DNA of 64,000 nt from Parerythrobacter_A sp963838735 (GCA_963838735.1 CAWISG010000004.1:62001-126000); one strand, 5' to 3'. Shown: positions 16,034 to 25,979, counted from the first letter of the stretch. The notes: generated by a model from the letters alone, not told the origin. Program-made: numbers and translations.

Positions 16034-17197
16034 CTACATACCGCGTGCGATCAGCATCTTCATGATCTCGTTCGATCCGCCATAGATGCGGGCAACGCGT
16101 GTATCGCGGTACATGCGGGCGATCTCGTAATCGTTGATATAGCCAGCACCGCCGTGGAATTGCAGGCATTTGTCGACCACCTCGCTTTGCAACTCGGTTA
16201 CCCAGTATTTTGCCATGCTGGCGGTCGATACGTCCAGCTTCCCGTCGAGCAATTTGGCAATGCAATCGTTCACGAACACCCGCGCAGCCGTGCCGCGTGC
16301 TTTCAGGTCGGCCAGCACGAATTGCGTATTCTGGAAATCCCAGATCGTCTTGCCGAACGCCTTGCGCTGTTTCACGTATTCTACCGTCACATCCAGCGCG
16401 CGTTCGATGCCCGACATCGCGCCCATCGCAATCACCAGCCGCTCCTGCGGAAGCTCGCCCATCAGCTGGTAGAAGCCTTTGTTCTCCACTCCGCCTAGGA
16501 CATTGTCTGCGGGAATGAAGACATTATCGAAGAAGAGCTCGCTGGTGTCTTGTGCATCAAGTCCTACCTTGTCGAGCTTCTTGCCCCGCTGGAACCCCTC
16601 GGCCCCGTCCGTTTCCAGCAACAGCAGCGAGATGCCCTTGTGCCCTTCGCTGGGATCGGTTTTGGCGACAACGATGATGAAATCCGCCGTCTGGCCATTG
16701 GAAATCCAGGTCTTGGACCCGTTGAGCCGGTAGCCGTTGCCGTCTTTCAACGCGGTCGTCGTGATACTCTGCAGGTCCGAACCGGCATCGGGTTCGGACA
16801 TTGCAATTGCGCTGACCAGCTCGCCGGTCACCAGCCGCGGCAGATACTTCTTCTTCTGCTCTTCGGTGCCATGCCGCACCAGATAGGGCAGGATGATCGT
16901 GTTGTGCAAGCTGGCGGCGAAACCTTCCACGCCGTGTTTGGTCTGCTGGTCGATCACCACCATCTCGTGCCGGAAATCGCCGCCGTGGCCGCCATACTCT
17001 TCCGGCACCGAGGCACCCAGCAGACCCGCCTCGCCCGCTTCGTTCCAGAAGGCGCGCTCCACCTGCTTGTCCTCGCGCCATTTCAGCACCCGTTTTTCGG
17101 GCGCGTGTTTCTGATAGAACTTGCCGACGGCATCCGCGAAGATCGAAATCTCCTCGTCTTCCATGAATTCAGGCTGTGGAATGTCGATTACAGGCAT
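16034..17197 (-). CDS. Acyl-CoA dehydrogenase (isovaleryl-CoA dehydrogenase-like active site)
   Basis: This 387-residue FAD enzyme is predicted to introduce an alpha,beta double bond into an acyl-CoA and to pass electrons to ETF. Signature text includes IAMSEPDAGSDLQSI (near 131-145), NGSKTWISNG (FAD/substrate loop) and a C-terminal RVARIYGGSNEIMKMLIARGM. The medium-chain type base (YEGT) is replaced by YGGS. A glutamate at 252 in LPQERLVIA sits where isovaleryl- and long-chain enzymes hold their base, hinting at branched or long substrates. It lies beside a racemase-type gene and a crotonase, so a beta-oxidation role is likely. Confidence 0.92.
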   Translation of the reverse strand: MPVIDIPQPEFMEDEEISIFADAVGKFYQKHAPEKRVLKWREDKQVERAFWNEAGEAGLLGASVPEEYGGHGGDFRHEMVVIDQQTKHGVEGFAASLHNTIILPYLVRHGTEEQKKKYLPRLVTGELVSAIAMSEPDAGSDLQSITTTALKDGNGYRLNGSKTWISNGQTADFIIVVAKTDPSEGHKGISLLLLETDGAEGFQRGKKLDKVGLDAQDTSELFFDNVFIPADNVLGGVENKGFYQLMGELPQERLVIAMGAMSGIERALDVTVEYVKQRKAFGKTIWDFQNTQFVLADLKARGTAARVFVNDCIAKLLDGKLDVSTASMAKYWVTELQSEVVDKCLQFHGGAGYINDYEIARMYRDTRVARIYGGSNEIMKMLIARGM

Positions 17198-17301
17198 GGC
17201 GGGCTCCTTTGGGTTTTTGCGTCTTTTGGGTTGTCTCGCAGCCTATCCTATCGGTAGCGGTTCACAACCCTTTCCCCTTCTTGCAGAACGAGCAACCATT
17301 C

Positions 17302-18177
17302 ATGGAGCTGATCGGCCCCACCTGGCAAAGCCTCATCAGCCAGCGCACGCGGCTGCATTATGCCGACTGGGGCAACGAGACCGCGCCGCCGCTGATCCTG
17401 CTGCATGGCGGGCGCGATCACTGCCGAAGCTGGGACTGGACAGCGCAGCGGCTGCGCGCGGACTGGCATGTCATCTGTCCCGACCTGCGCGGGCATGGAG
17501 ACAGCGAATGGACCAATACCGGGTATTACCCGATGACCAGCTATGTCTACGATCTTGCGCAGCTGGTCCACCAGCTCGAGCTGGAACCGGTGACGATCGT
17601 GGCGCATTCGCTGGGCGGCAACATCGCGACGCGCTTTGCCGGACTGTATCCCGATGCAATGCGGCGTCTGGTCGCAATCGAGGGGCTGGGTCCAAGCCCC
17701 AAGGTGCAGGAGAAAATGGCGGAGGAATCGTGGCACGCCCGCCGCCGCGACTGGATTGCGAAGAAGCGCGACGCGTCCGCCCGCCTGCCCAAACGCTATC
17801 CCACGCTGGCCGATGCGCTGGAGCGGATGCACGCCGCCAACGCCTATCTCACGCGCGAGCAAGCCGAACACCTCACGCGCCATGCTGTCATGCGCAACGA
17901 GGATGGCTCTTTCAGCTGGAAGTTCGACCCGCACCTTCACGCCTGGCCACCTGACGATACGACGCAGGCGCAGGTCGAGGAGCTATGGGCGCGGCTTACT
18001 TGCCCGACCCGCCTGATCTATGGCCGCGACAGCTGGGCTTCCAATCCGGAAGACGACGGACGGATTGCGCATTTCGGCGATAATGTAAGCGTGACCGCCT
18101 ATGATCGCGCCGGGCACTGGGTGCATCACGACCGGTTCGAGGATTTCGTCAACGAGGTATCCACCTTTATCGTCTAA
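17302..18177 (+). CDS. Alpha/beta-fold hydrolase
   Basis: This 291-residue cytoplasmic alpha/beta hydrolase has oxyanion strand LILLHGGRDH near residue 31, nucleophile Ser103 in AHSLGGN, a likely acid in YGRDSW and catalytic His272 in RAGHWVHH. The lid region between is helical and charged. It could be an esterase, C-C hydrolase or epoxide-type enzyme; nothing visible settles this. ATG 17302 gives the normal family N-terminus, while upstream in-frame codons are antisense of the ACAD start. It is divergent from the ACAD gene and ends three bases before the convergent racemase-type gene. Confidence 0.85.
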   Translation: MELIGPTWQSLISQRTRLHYADWGNETAPPLILLHGGRDHCRSWDWTAQRLRADWHVICPDLRGHGDSEWTNTGYYPMTSYVYDLAQLVHQLELEPVTIVAHSLGGNIATRFAGLYPDAMRRLVAIEGLGPSPKVQEKMAEESWHARRRDWIAKKRDASARLPKRYPTLADALERMHAANAYLTREQAEHLTRHAVMRNEDGSFSWKFDPHLHAWPPDDTTQAQVEELWARLTCPTRLIYGRDSWASNPEDDGRIAHFGDNVSVTAYDRAGHWVHHDRFEDFVNEVSTFIV

Positions 18178-18180
18178 AGC

Positions 18181-19326
18181 CTAACCGATGGTGCCGGCGT
18201 CGCGCATTTCCGCAATGTCTTCGGGTGTGATATCCAGTGCGGCCAGGATTGCGCCGGTATCGTCAGTCGCCCCCTGCGGCATTCCGGCAGGGGTGGCGGA
18301 GAGGCGCGGCGCTGGTGCGGGCTGGGTATCGCCATCGACCGTCACGAACGTCTCGCGCGCAACGTTATGTGGATGCGCAACCGCTTCGGCCATCGTCAGC
18401 ACCGGTGCGTAGCACGCATCGCTGCCCGCCATTAGTGCATCCCATTCGTCGCGTGTCCTGGTTTTGAAGATGACCGCGAGCTTTTCACGCAAGGCAGACC
18501 ATGCCGCCGGGTTCATTTGCGCATCGAAGGCAGAATCGTCCGCCACTCCGACGATGCGCCGCAGGGCTGCGTAGAACTGCGGTTCGATACTACCGATCGA
18601 GACATATTTGCCGTCGGCGGTTTCGTAGGTGTCGTAGAAATGCGCGCCGGTATCAAGCAGGTTGGTGCCGCGTTCGGGGGACCACATTCCGCTATTGGCG
18701 AAGGAATGCATCATTGCCATCAGGACCGCGCTGCCATCGGTCATGGCCGCATCGATAACCTGGCCCGCCCCGCCACGTGCGACGAACAGCAGCGCCGACA
18801 CCATGCCGAAGGCCAGCATCATGCCGCCACCGCCGAAATCGCCGACAAGATTGATGGGTGGCGTCGGCTTCTCGCCTGCTCGCCCGAAATGCGCGAGAGC
18901 GCCCGCCAGTCCGATATAGTTAATATCGTGACCTGCCGCGGCGGCGTAGGGACCGGTCTGGCCCCACCCCGTCATTCGCCCGTACACCAGCTTCGGATTG
19001 TCAGCCATCAGCACATCGGGGCCGAGGCCGAGACGCTCCATTACGCCGGGCCGGTACCCTTCGATCAGTCCGTCCGCCTTGGCACATAGCCGCCGCGCAA
19101 GGGCAATGCCTGCCTCGCTCTTCAAATTGATCGCGATGGTCCGTCGTCCCCGTGCCAGCACATCGCGCGCCGGACCTGCACTGCCCCTTCCGCCCGCGCG
19201 TTCGATGCGGATCACATCGGCACCGTGATCGGCCAGCATCATGCCGCAGAACGGACCGGGGCCGATCCCGGCAAACTCCACGATGGTCAGCCCCGCAAGC
19301 GCGCCGCTCCGTTCGCATTCCCGCAA
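18181..19326 (-). CDS. CaiB/BaiF family enzyme, alpha-methylacyl-CoA racemase type
   Basis: This 381-residue family III CoA-transferase-fold enzyme is predicted to invert the 2-methyl centre of branched acyl-CoA esters so that beta-oxidation can proceed. FAGIGPGPFCGMMLADHGADV opens the fold. GHDINYIGLAGAL (His133) and LVGDFGGGGMM (Asp163) correspond, with the same 30-residue spacing, to the catalytic His and Asp of bacterial methylacyl-CoA racemase. No ATG is in frame near the N-terminus; TTG 19326 is used, two bases after the crotonase stop, with AGGG about 10 bases upstream. CoA-transferase activity is a less likely alternative. Confidence 0.88.
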   Translation of the reverse strand: MRECERSGALAGLTIVEFAGIGPGPFCGMMLADHGADVIRIERAGGRGSAGPARDVLARGRRTIAINLKSEAGIALARRLCAKADGLIEGYRPGVMERLGLGPDVLMADNPKLVYGRMTGWGQTGPYAAAAGHDINYIGLAGALAHFGRAGEKPTPPINLVGDFGGGGMMLAFGMVSALLFVARGGAGQVIDAAMTDGSAVLMAMMHSFANSGMWSPERGTNLLDTGAHFYDTYETADGKYVSIGSIEPQFYAALRRIVGVADDSAFDAQMNPAAWSALREKLAVIFKTRTRDEWDALMAGSDACYAPVLTMAEAVAHPHNVARETFVTVDGDTQPAPAPRLSATPAGMPQGATDDTGAILAALDITPEDIAEMRDAGTIG

Positions 19327-19328
19327 GG

Positions 19329-20088
19329 TTATTTGCCCTGCCAGTTCGGCGCCCGCTTTTCGGCAAAAGCGGCCGCACCTTCGCGCGCATCGGCAGACAT
19401 GAACACCTGCGGCAGCAATTTGGCCTGTTTCTCGATACGTTCATCGAGCGGCCAGCCGCGCGAACTCGTCTACAATCTGCTTGGACACCCGCACCGCTAA
19501 TGGCCCGTTGGCGACGATCTTGGCTGCAATGTCATACGCCGCGTCCAGCGCCGCCCCGTCCGTTAGCGTATTGACCAGGCCCAGCTGGTAAGCGCGCGCG
19601 GCGTCGATAAAGTCCCCGGTCAGCGCCAGTTCCATCGCCACCTTGGGCGGAATCATGTCGGGCAATTTCATCAAGCCGCCCGCCGCCGCTGCCAACCCGC
19701 GCTTCACTTCGGGTATGCCGAACTTGGCATCCGATTTTGCCACGACAAGATCGCACGAAATCATCAGTTCCAGCCCGCCAGCTAGCGCATAGCCTTCCAC
19801 GGCAGCGATCAGCGGCTTTGCCGGTCCGCGCTCCGTCAGACCGCCAAAACCGCGTCCTTCAACCACCGGGCTTTCGCCACGCAAGAAGCCTTTCAGATCC
19901 ATTCCCGAACAGAACGTGCCGCCCGCCCCGGTCAGGATGCCGACACGCAAGGCATCATCCGCATCGAGCGTATCCAAAGCCTCGGCAATCCCCTCTGCCG
20001 CCGCCTTGGTCATGGCGTTCTTCGCTTCTGGACGGTCGATGGTGATCACCATTACCGCGCCATCCGTTTCTACCTTCACGTCGTTCAT
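19329..20088 (-). pseudogene. Enoyl-CoA hydratase/isomerase (crotonase), single-base frameshift
   Basis: The crotonase fold is clear: ITIDRPEAKNAM, GAGGTFCSGMDLKGF and AVEGYALAGGLELMISCDLVV (oxyanion hole) and KFGIPEVKRGL. The open frame stops early at 19441 after SKQIVDEF. The missing C-terminus (ending FAEKRAPNWQGK and a TAA at 19329-19331) is present in the next frame. Removing one base near 19459-19470 restores a 252-residue protein of normal size, whose stop lies 2 bp before the racemase start. It is either a young inactivating mutation or a sequence error. ATG 20088 is favoured because GGAG lies 10 bases upstream; ATG 20103 is possible. Confidence 0.85.
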
Positions 20089-20160
20089 TGCGGGATGCTC
20101 CATAGATAGGTGCCAGATACATTAAGTGCTGGCTTGCCGATGCAAGCTCGTCAACCTGCC

Positions 20161-21786
20161 TCAGGCCATTTCGACGGCATCGTCCTGCAGATAGCTCCAA
20201 ATTGCCGATACTACGACTGAGCCTTCGCCCACGCCCGATGCCACGCGCTTGACCGATCCTGCGCGCACGTCTCCCACCGCGAATATGCCTGGTGCCGAGG
20301 TCTGAAATGGCGAGGTCTGGCCAACCGCATTGCCGGTTTCGACAAAGCCCTTCTCGTCCAGCTTCGCCTGGCCTTCCAGCCAGCTGGTATTGGGTGCCGC
20401 CCCGACCATAATAAACAGGCCGCCGCAATCGAGCGCCTCCTCGCCATCCGGCGTGTCCAGCATCACCGTGTCAAGCACATCGGTGCCGCGCACGGCCTTC
20501 ACTTCCGTATTGTAATGGATGGTGACGGCCGGGTCCGCTTCCAGCCGCTTCGTGAGGTAGGACGACATCGAACTGGCCAGACTGTCGCCGCGCACCAGCA
20601 TATGCACATGCGTCGCCTGCCGGCTCAGATACATCGCCGCCTGCCCTGCAGAATTGCCGCCACCGATGATGGCGACAGGCTTGTTCTCGCACAGCCGCGC
20701 TTCCATGTCGGTCGCCGCGTAATAGATGCCCGACCCTTCGAAATCCGCGCGTCCCTCCAGTGGCAGCTCGCGATATTGCACGCCGGTTGCGACCAGTATC
20801 GCCTTGGCGCAGACCGTCTGGCCATCTTCCAACGCGGCACAGAACATCCCGTCATCGCGGCGCAACAAAGACTCCACGCGACGCGGCATGGCGAAGCGCG
20901 TGCCGAATTTTAGCGCCTGCACCTGCCCGCGAAACACCAGGTCCGCGCCGGAAATGCCGGTCGGGAAGCCCATGTAATTTTCGATCCGGCTGCTGGTACC
21001 CGCCTGTCCGCCAATGGCGGTATCCTCAATCACCAGCGCGCACAGCCCTTCCGCGCCTGCATATACCGCAGCGGCAACACCTGCCGGTCCGCCGCCGACG
21101 ATCAACAAGTCGAACTCGGCATCATCGTCGACCTCAAGATCGAGGCCAAGCAGCTTGGCTATCTTGCGCGGGGTCGGTTCCTGCACCAGTTGGTCGCGGT
21201 TGAAGATGACCGACGGTGTATGATTGGAAAGGCTGCACAGGCGCGAAGACTCGTCATCCGCGGCCTCCAGCGCGTAGGATTGGTAGGGTACGCGATTGCG
21301 GGACAGGAAACTGGCAACCGCCTGTATTTTCGGGTCGCGTTCGGCACCGATCAGCTTGATGGCGCTGCGGTCCTGTTCCACCGTGATCCGCCGCCGCGCG
21401 GAAAAAACGGTCAGGATATGATCCGACAGTTCGGGGATTTCGGACATCAGCTTCAGCATGTCGGCACGCGGGGCTTCCAGCGTCGTGGTCGCCTCTGCCG
21501 CGCGCATCGGCAGGGTCCAGGTGCCTGCGCTTAAGAAACTCAACTCGCCCATGAACTGGGTCGGTCCGAGGCCATGTTCCAGCATACGCTCCCCCGAATA
21601 CGGGTCCACGACCTCGATCTCGCCGGTCAGCACATAGACGAACCTGTCCATCGGATCGCCGACAGCGGCGACGCTATCGCCTGCCGCATAGGACTTCTCA
21701 GTCGATATCTTGCGCAACGCATCGACATGCGCATCCAGCAGCGGCGTGCGCGGCATCGTTTCAAGGTCTTCGCCGATCGTTTCCAT
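20161..21786 (-). CDS. Cyclic-nucleotide-binding domain fused to thioredoxin-reductase-like FAD oxidoreductase without CxxC
   Basis: This protein has 541 residues. Residues 15-135 form a cNMP-binding-like beta-roll (YVLTGEIEVV, FMGELSFL). Residues 145-215 resemble a thioredoxin-fold segment (IQAVASFLSRNRVPY). Residues 225-541 are a TrxB-like FAD/NAD(P)H domain with GGGPAG at 231-236, IGGGNSAGQAA near 374-384 and GIFAVGDVRAGSVKR near the end. The redox CxxC of thioredoxin reductase is missing: the aligned stretch reads GIYYAATD (353-360). It should therefore be an NAD(P)H:acceptor reductase of unknown partner, perhaps ferredoxin-directed. It lies between the crotonase and a TonB receptor gene. 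Confidence 0.87.
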   Translation of the reverse strand: METIGEDLETMPRTPLLDAHVDALRKISTEKSYAAGDSVAAVGDPMDRFVYVLTGEIEVVDPYSGERMLEHGLGPTQFMGELSFLSAGTWTLPMRAAEATTTLEAPRADMLKLMSEIPELSDHILTVFSARRRITVEQDRSAIKLIGAERDPKIQAVASFLSRNRVPYQSYALEAADDESSRLCSLSNHTPSVIFNRDQLVQEPTPRKIAKLLGLDLEVDDDAEFDLLIVGGGPAGVAAAVYAGAEGLCALVIEDTAIGGQAGTSSRIENYMGFPTGISGADLVFRGQVQALKFGTRFAMPRRVESLLRRDDGMFCAALEDGQTVCAKAILVATGVQYRELPLEGRADFEGSGIYYAATDMEARLCENKPVAIIGGGNSAGQAAMYLSRQATHVHMLVRGDSLASSMSSYLTKRLEADPAVTIHYNTEVKAVRGTDVLDTVMLDTPDGEEALDCGGLFIMVGAAPNTSWLEGQAKLDEKGFVETGNAVGQTSPFQTSAPGIFAVGDVRAGSVKRVASGVGEGSVVVSAIWSYLQDDAVEMA

Positions 21787-21848
21787 AGTCTGTTCCCCGT
21801 TAGCATCTGATATAGGAAACCGTCGGCACGCTTGGAAGCCGAACCAAA

Positions 21849-21890
21849 GACGATGGGCCGGAAGCGGATTGTCCGCCCCGGCCCATCGTC
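21849..21890 (-). terminator. Hairpin terminator after the TonB receptor gene
   Basis: GACGATGGGCCGG (21849-21861) pairs exactly with 21878-21890 around a 16-nt loop. On the minus strand it lies 17 bases after the receptor stop and is followed by a short T-rich stretch (TTTGGTT). Confidence 0.6.
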
Positions 21891-21906
21891 CTCTTCACGC
21901 CTTTTC

Positions 21907-24522
21907 CTAGAAGCGGATACTTGCCTCCACGCCATAGGTGCGCGGTGCGCCGCGTGTCAGGTAATCCTGGAAAAACGCGTTCAGGTTCAATCCGTACACG
22001 TAATAGAACTTGTCCGTCAGGTTGCGTCCGTATGCGCTGATCGCAAAGTTGTCGCGTTCATAGGTCACGCGCGCATCGAACAGCCAGTAGCTTGGATTGC
22101 CACAGGCCAGCTCCGGCGTTGCGGCAAGGATGTTCGACCCCGCCGCGGGCTGGTCGCACGGATCCTGGTTGTAGTCCCCGAACGGATCGAAGAAATAGCT
22201 TCCCATGTAGCTGGCGTCCCCACGCAAGGTCAGCTTGTTGATCCCGTCGTCGAACGGCGTCAACTCGACGCCGGCATTGAATGTCAGTTCGGGCGCATTC
22301 GGGAAGTCGTTGCCATTTATATCGAGCGTAAGTGCAGTCGGGTCCGTAGGATCGACTGCATTGCCCTGATACTCGCTGTTGAGATAACCAACAGAGCTGT
22401 CCACGCGCAGGAAATCGTTGGGCTGCCACGTCAATTCCGCTTCGCCGCCAAACAGCCGCCCGTCGGCACTGCGCAGGAAGCTGGTTGCGCCGATGATTTG
22501 TGCGATCTGCTGGCCCGAATAGTCGTAGTAGAAGCCCGCGGCGTTCAGCTGGATCGTGTTGTTGGCGAACCGGCTCTTGAAGCCCGCTTCGTACGCATTC
22601 ACCTTCTCCGGCTCGACGAAATAAACCTGGCTGATATCCTGATAGGCCAACCCGTTATATGTCCCCGCGCGATAGCCGCGCGAATAGCTGGCATAGACCA
22701 GCACGTCGTCGGCCACTTCGTAATCGAGGATGACGCGACCGGTGAACTGTCCGGTATCCTCGCTCTGGTTCACACGCCCTGGATCGCCGACCAGCGGGAA
22801 TTCGTACGGCACCAGGCTGGCAAAAGCGTTCTCGCCGCCCAGATCGAATAGAACCGACGAACCGTTAGAGTATATCACATCGTCATAGGTATATCGCGCG
22901 CCAATGGTGAGCGAGAGGCGGTCGGTCAGGTCCAGCGTGCCCTCGCCATAAATTGCGGTGGAGGGTCGCTCGATAGTAAACTCCTGCCGGGCAAGGATCG
23001 GCCCGAAAGGCGGCGCACCCGCTGCGGCACAGGCGGCCTGGAAAGTCGTGCCGCCCGCGCTGTTGGTGGCTGCCACATCGGCATTGAACGCGAGCAGCGA
23101 GCGCGCGTCGAAAAAGCCGTTGGGATTGATGACGACCGGCGCGCAGAACCCCGGATCGTTGGGCGTCAGTGCGGGATTGACCGCGAAGGCAGGCAGTGTC
23201 CCGAGCGAATTGCCGACGGCGATCGGGATATTGTTGAACCCGTCCGGCACGCCGAAGCTCTGCAACAGGGGCCGCAGAAAGCCGAAGAAGTCGGGTTCGT
23301 TCAGCGTGTCGATCTTGTCGACCCCGTAATATCCCCCCACGATAGCGCGGAACGGTCCGCCATCGTCGAAACTCAACCTTACATCGGCGTTGAGATTGGT
23401 GCTGTCCGAATTGTAGCGGATGGCGCACACATTGTTGGGCGACCCGTCGCAATCGAAGGGCGAGAGCGAGAAGCTGCTTTCATCGTAGCCGAAGATACCC
23501 GTCAGGGTCAGGCTGTCGGAAATGTCGCCTTCCACCGTCAGCGCCGCGCCGTAGCTGTCAGTGCGGTAGAACCCGGCGGTGTCCGCCTGCACCTCGTCCT
23601 CTTCCAGAATGCGCCCGCCAAGTTCGGGCCGTGGCTGGAACCGGGAATAGCCGCCCGCATCGGTGCGCCCCTGCAGATAGCCGATACCATAGGGCAGATC
23701 CTGCCGAGGATTGGCTTTTGCGCCGTGCAATTTCAGTGTGACGCGGAAATCGTCCGACGGCTCGAGCTGGAACGTCACGCGCCCGGCAATGCTGTCCTGC
23801 TCCGCAAAATCCTGGTTCAGCGTGGGATTGAACGTGTAGCCATCCGCCGTCGCGTATGTGCCTGCGACGCGGATGCCGAGGACATCGTCGACAATCTCGC
23901 CTTCGATCGCACCTTCCAGCTTGATAGCGTTGAAATTGCCGTAACTGGCGGTGAGATAGCCCGATGCGCCATCCAGTTGAGGCTTGCGCGTGATGAAGTT
24001 GATTGCGCCGCCTGTCGTGTTGCGCCCGAACAGCGTGCCCTGCGGCCCGCGCAGCACCTCGACCCGCTCAAGATCGTAAAGCTGCTGCCCATGGCTGGCG
24101 CGGAAGCTCTGATAAACCTCGTCCACATACACACCGATGGGGCTGGCGGTGGAGGCGGAGAATTCGTTGGCAACGCCGATCCCGCGCAGCGAGAAGTTGG
24201 GCTGCGTATCGGAATAGGCGCTGGTGACCTGCAGGTTGGGCAGACTGCCCATCAGGTCGCTTGTTTCGCTGATACCGCGCGCGGCAAGCTCGTCGCCGCT
24301 GATGGCGGACACCGAGATCGGCACATCCTGCAAATTGGTTGCGCGTTTGGTGGCGGTGATGACGATGGCGTCGATACCGGTGCCCCGTTGCGCACCTTGG
24401 CCTTCACCAGGCAGGTCGGTAACGGTCGGGTCGCTCGATTGCGCCTGCGCGGTGGATAGCGGCAGCAGACAAGCGCCTGCAAGAAGTGCGGCCTTGGTTA
24501 TCAGGGTGCTTTGCATTTTCAT
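21907..24522 (-). CDS. TonB-dependent outer-membrane receptor
   Basis: This is an 871-residue receptor with signal peptide (ending STAQAQ), a TonB-box-like IDAIVITATKRA near residue 49, plug text VPISVSAISGDEL, FSLRGIGV and VEVLRGPQGTLFGRNTTGGAINF, and a barrel ending GVEASIRF. This plug type (GTLFGRNTTGGAINFIT) is common among receptors for hydrophobic or polycyclic compounds and siderophores in sphingomonads. ATG 24522 has GGGAGA about 8 bases upstream. It follows the catabolic operon on the same strand, so it may import that pathway's substrate. Confidence 0.92.
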   Translation of the reverse strand: MKMQSTLITKAALLAGACLLPLSTAQAQSSDPTVTDLPGEGQGAQRGTGIDAIVITATKRATNLQDVPISVSAISGDELAARGISETSDLMGSLPNLQVTSAYSDTQPNFSLRGIGVANEFSASTASPIGVYVDEVYQSFRASHGQQLYDLERVEVLRGPQGTLFGRNTTGGAINFITRKPQLDGASGYLTASYGNFNAIKLEGAIEGEIVDDVLGIRVAGTYATADGYTFNPTLNQDFAEQDSIAGRVTFQLEPSDDFRVTLKLHGAKANPRQDLPYGIGYLQGRTDAGGYSRFQPRPELGGRILEEDEVQADTAGFYRTDSYGAALTVEGDISDSLTLTGIFGYDESSFSLSPFDCDGSPNNVCAIRYNSDSTNLNADVRLSFDDGGPFRAIVGGYYGVDKIDTLNEPDFFGFLRPLLQSFGVPDGFNNIPIAVGNSLGTLPAFAVNPALTPNDPGFCAPVVINPNGFFDARSLLAFNADVAATNSAGGTTFQAACAAAGAPPFGPILARQEFTIERPSTAIYGEGTLDLTDRLSLTIGARYTYDDVIYSNGSSVLFDLGGENAFASLVPYEFPLVGDPGRVNQSEDTGQFTGRVILDYEVADDVLVYASYSRGYRAGTYNGLAYQDISQVYFVEPEKVNAYEAGFKSRFANNTIQLNAAGFYYDYSGQQIAQIIGATSFLRSADGRLFGGEAELTWQPNDFLRVDSSVGYLNSEYQGNAVDPTDPTALTLDINGNDFPNAPELTFNAGVELTPFDDGINKLTLRGDASYMGSYFFDPFGDYNQDPCDQPAAGSNILAATPELACGNPSYWLFDARVTYERDNFAISAYGRNLTDKFYYVYGLNLNAFFQDYLTRGAPRTYGVEASIRF

Positions 24523-24562
24523 CGTCGTTCTCCCGGTTGCGTTTATGTTTTCGTGTAATTGT

Positions 24563-25979
24563 TCAAGGTACCAGTATTGTCGTCGTCTCAGTGTAGGATG
24601 CGATGCCCTCCGGCCCCAATTCGCGGCCCACGCCGCTTTCGCGCCAGCCGCCGAACGGACTGCCGAAATCAAGAATTTTCTTGCTGTTGATGCCGACGGT
24701 GCCGGTTTTCAGGTTGCGCGCCAGAATGGCCGCGCGCTCGGGATTGCGAGACCAGACGGACCCGGACAGGCCATAGCGATGGTCGTTCGCCATCGCTATG
24801 GCTTCGGCTTCGGTGCGATAGGTCTGTACGGTGGCGATCGGGCCGAACAGCTCCTCGGTCACGATGGCTGCGTCCGGGGCGGACGGGCGGATCAGGGCGG
24901 GTGCAACGTAAGCGTCATCGGGCAAAGCGCGGGGTGCCGTCAGCAGCGTGCCACCCGCAATAACGTCCGCGCTGACCATCGCGCCGATGCGTTCGGCGGC
25001 GTCAGCGGAAACGACCGGGCCAATTTGCGTCGCGGTATCCAGCGGATCGCCGAAGCGCATTTGATCGACCAGCGCGATTAGTGCTTCCTCATACGCCGCC
25101 GAATGCGCGGCAGGCACTAGAATGCGCGACTGGGCGCCGCACACTTGGCCGTTATTCTGCATCATCGCCAGCCAGAGTTCGTCCGGCAGGTTCGCCGGGT
25201 CTAGATCATCGACCAGGATCGCCGCGCCTTTGCCGCCGAGCTCCAGCGTGACGCGTGCAAACCGTTCCATTGCGGCCATGCCGACGTGACGCCCGGCGGT
25301 CGTCGAACCGGTGAAGCTGATCTTGGCGAAACGCCCATCGGCAACCATCGTGCGCCCGATGTCGGCATCGCCCGTTACACTCTGCACCGCGCCTTTCGGC
25401 AGTGGCAGTTCGGCAAGATGCGCAGCAAACCGCCCCATGCTGCCAATGCTTTCGGGCGACGGCTTCAGAACGATGGGACAGCCTGCGCAGATGGCGGGCG
25501 CAAGTTTCATGCACGCAAGGAACAGCGGCACGTTCCACGGCACGATGCCCAACGCCGCGCCGACGGGCTGGTGCAGGATATGCGTGGTCCCCCCACGCAA
25601 ACCCGTCCGCCGTTCCTCAAAAACAAAGCCTTCGATCAGCTCGGCATAGGCTTTCAACAAGCTGACCGCGCTGCCCACTTGCAGTCCTGCTGCCTGTGCC
25701 AACGGGCAACCGTTCTCTATCGTCACCAGAGCAGCGAGCGTATCGCTGTCAGCCTCGAGCCGGGCCGCCAGATCGAGCAGGGCCGCGCGACGTTCCATGA
25801 CGCCAAGCGCTGCCATTGCAGGCTGGGCCGCATGGGCGGTTTCGGTAGCTGCGACGGCCTGGGTCGCGCTCACAAAAGTGCCGACCAGCGGTGATTCCGT
25901 CCACGGGCGACTTGCGCGCATAGGTGTCGCCCTCCCCCGTTACCAGCGCCCCTGTGACGAGATGCTCCGCATCGCTCAT
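24563..25979 (-). pseudogene. Aldehyde dehydrogenase, single-base frameshift near the N-terminus
   Basis: The NAD(P)-dependent ALDH body is intact, with GIVPWNVPLF, FTGSTTAGRHV, the glutamate in LELGGKGAAIL and catalytic cysteine in QNNGQVCGAQSR. The true start is ATG 25979, which forms an ATGA overlap with the acyl-CoA ligase stop. That frame encodes MSDAEHLVTGAL...RKSPVDG, then fails near 25895. Deleting one base of a GGAATC run joins it to SPLVGTFVSATQ and gives a normal 471-residue enzyme. As it stands, a 452-codon frame from 25921 lacks the proper N-terminus. It would oxidise the aldehyde made from the P450/SDR product. Confidence 0.85.

Noticed and set aside
14643..16265. A 540-codon open frame on the minus strand
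   Set aside because: It is antisense to ribB and part of the ACAD region; the translation has no protein-like motifs.
20161..21786. Calling the protein thioredoxin reductase
   Set aside because: The active-site CxxC is absent (YYAAT in its place) and there is an extra cNMP-binding-like domain.
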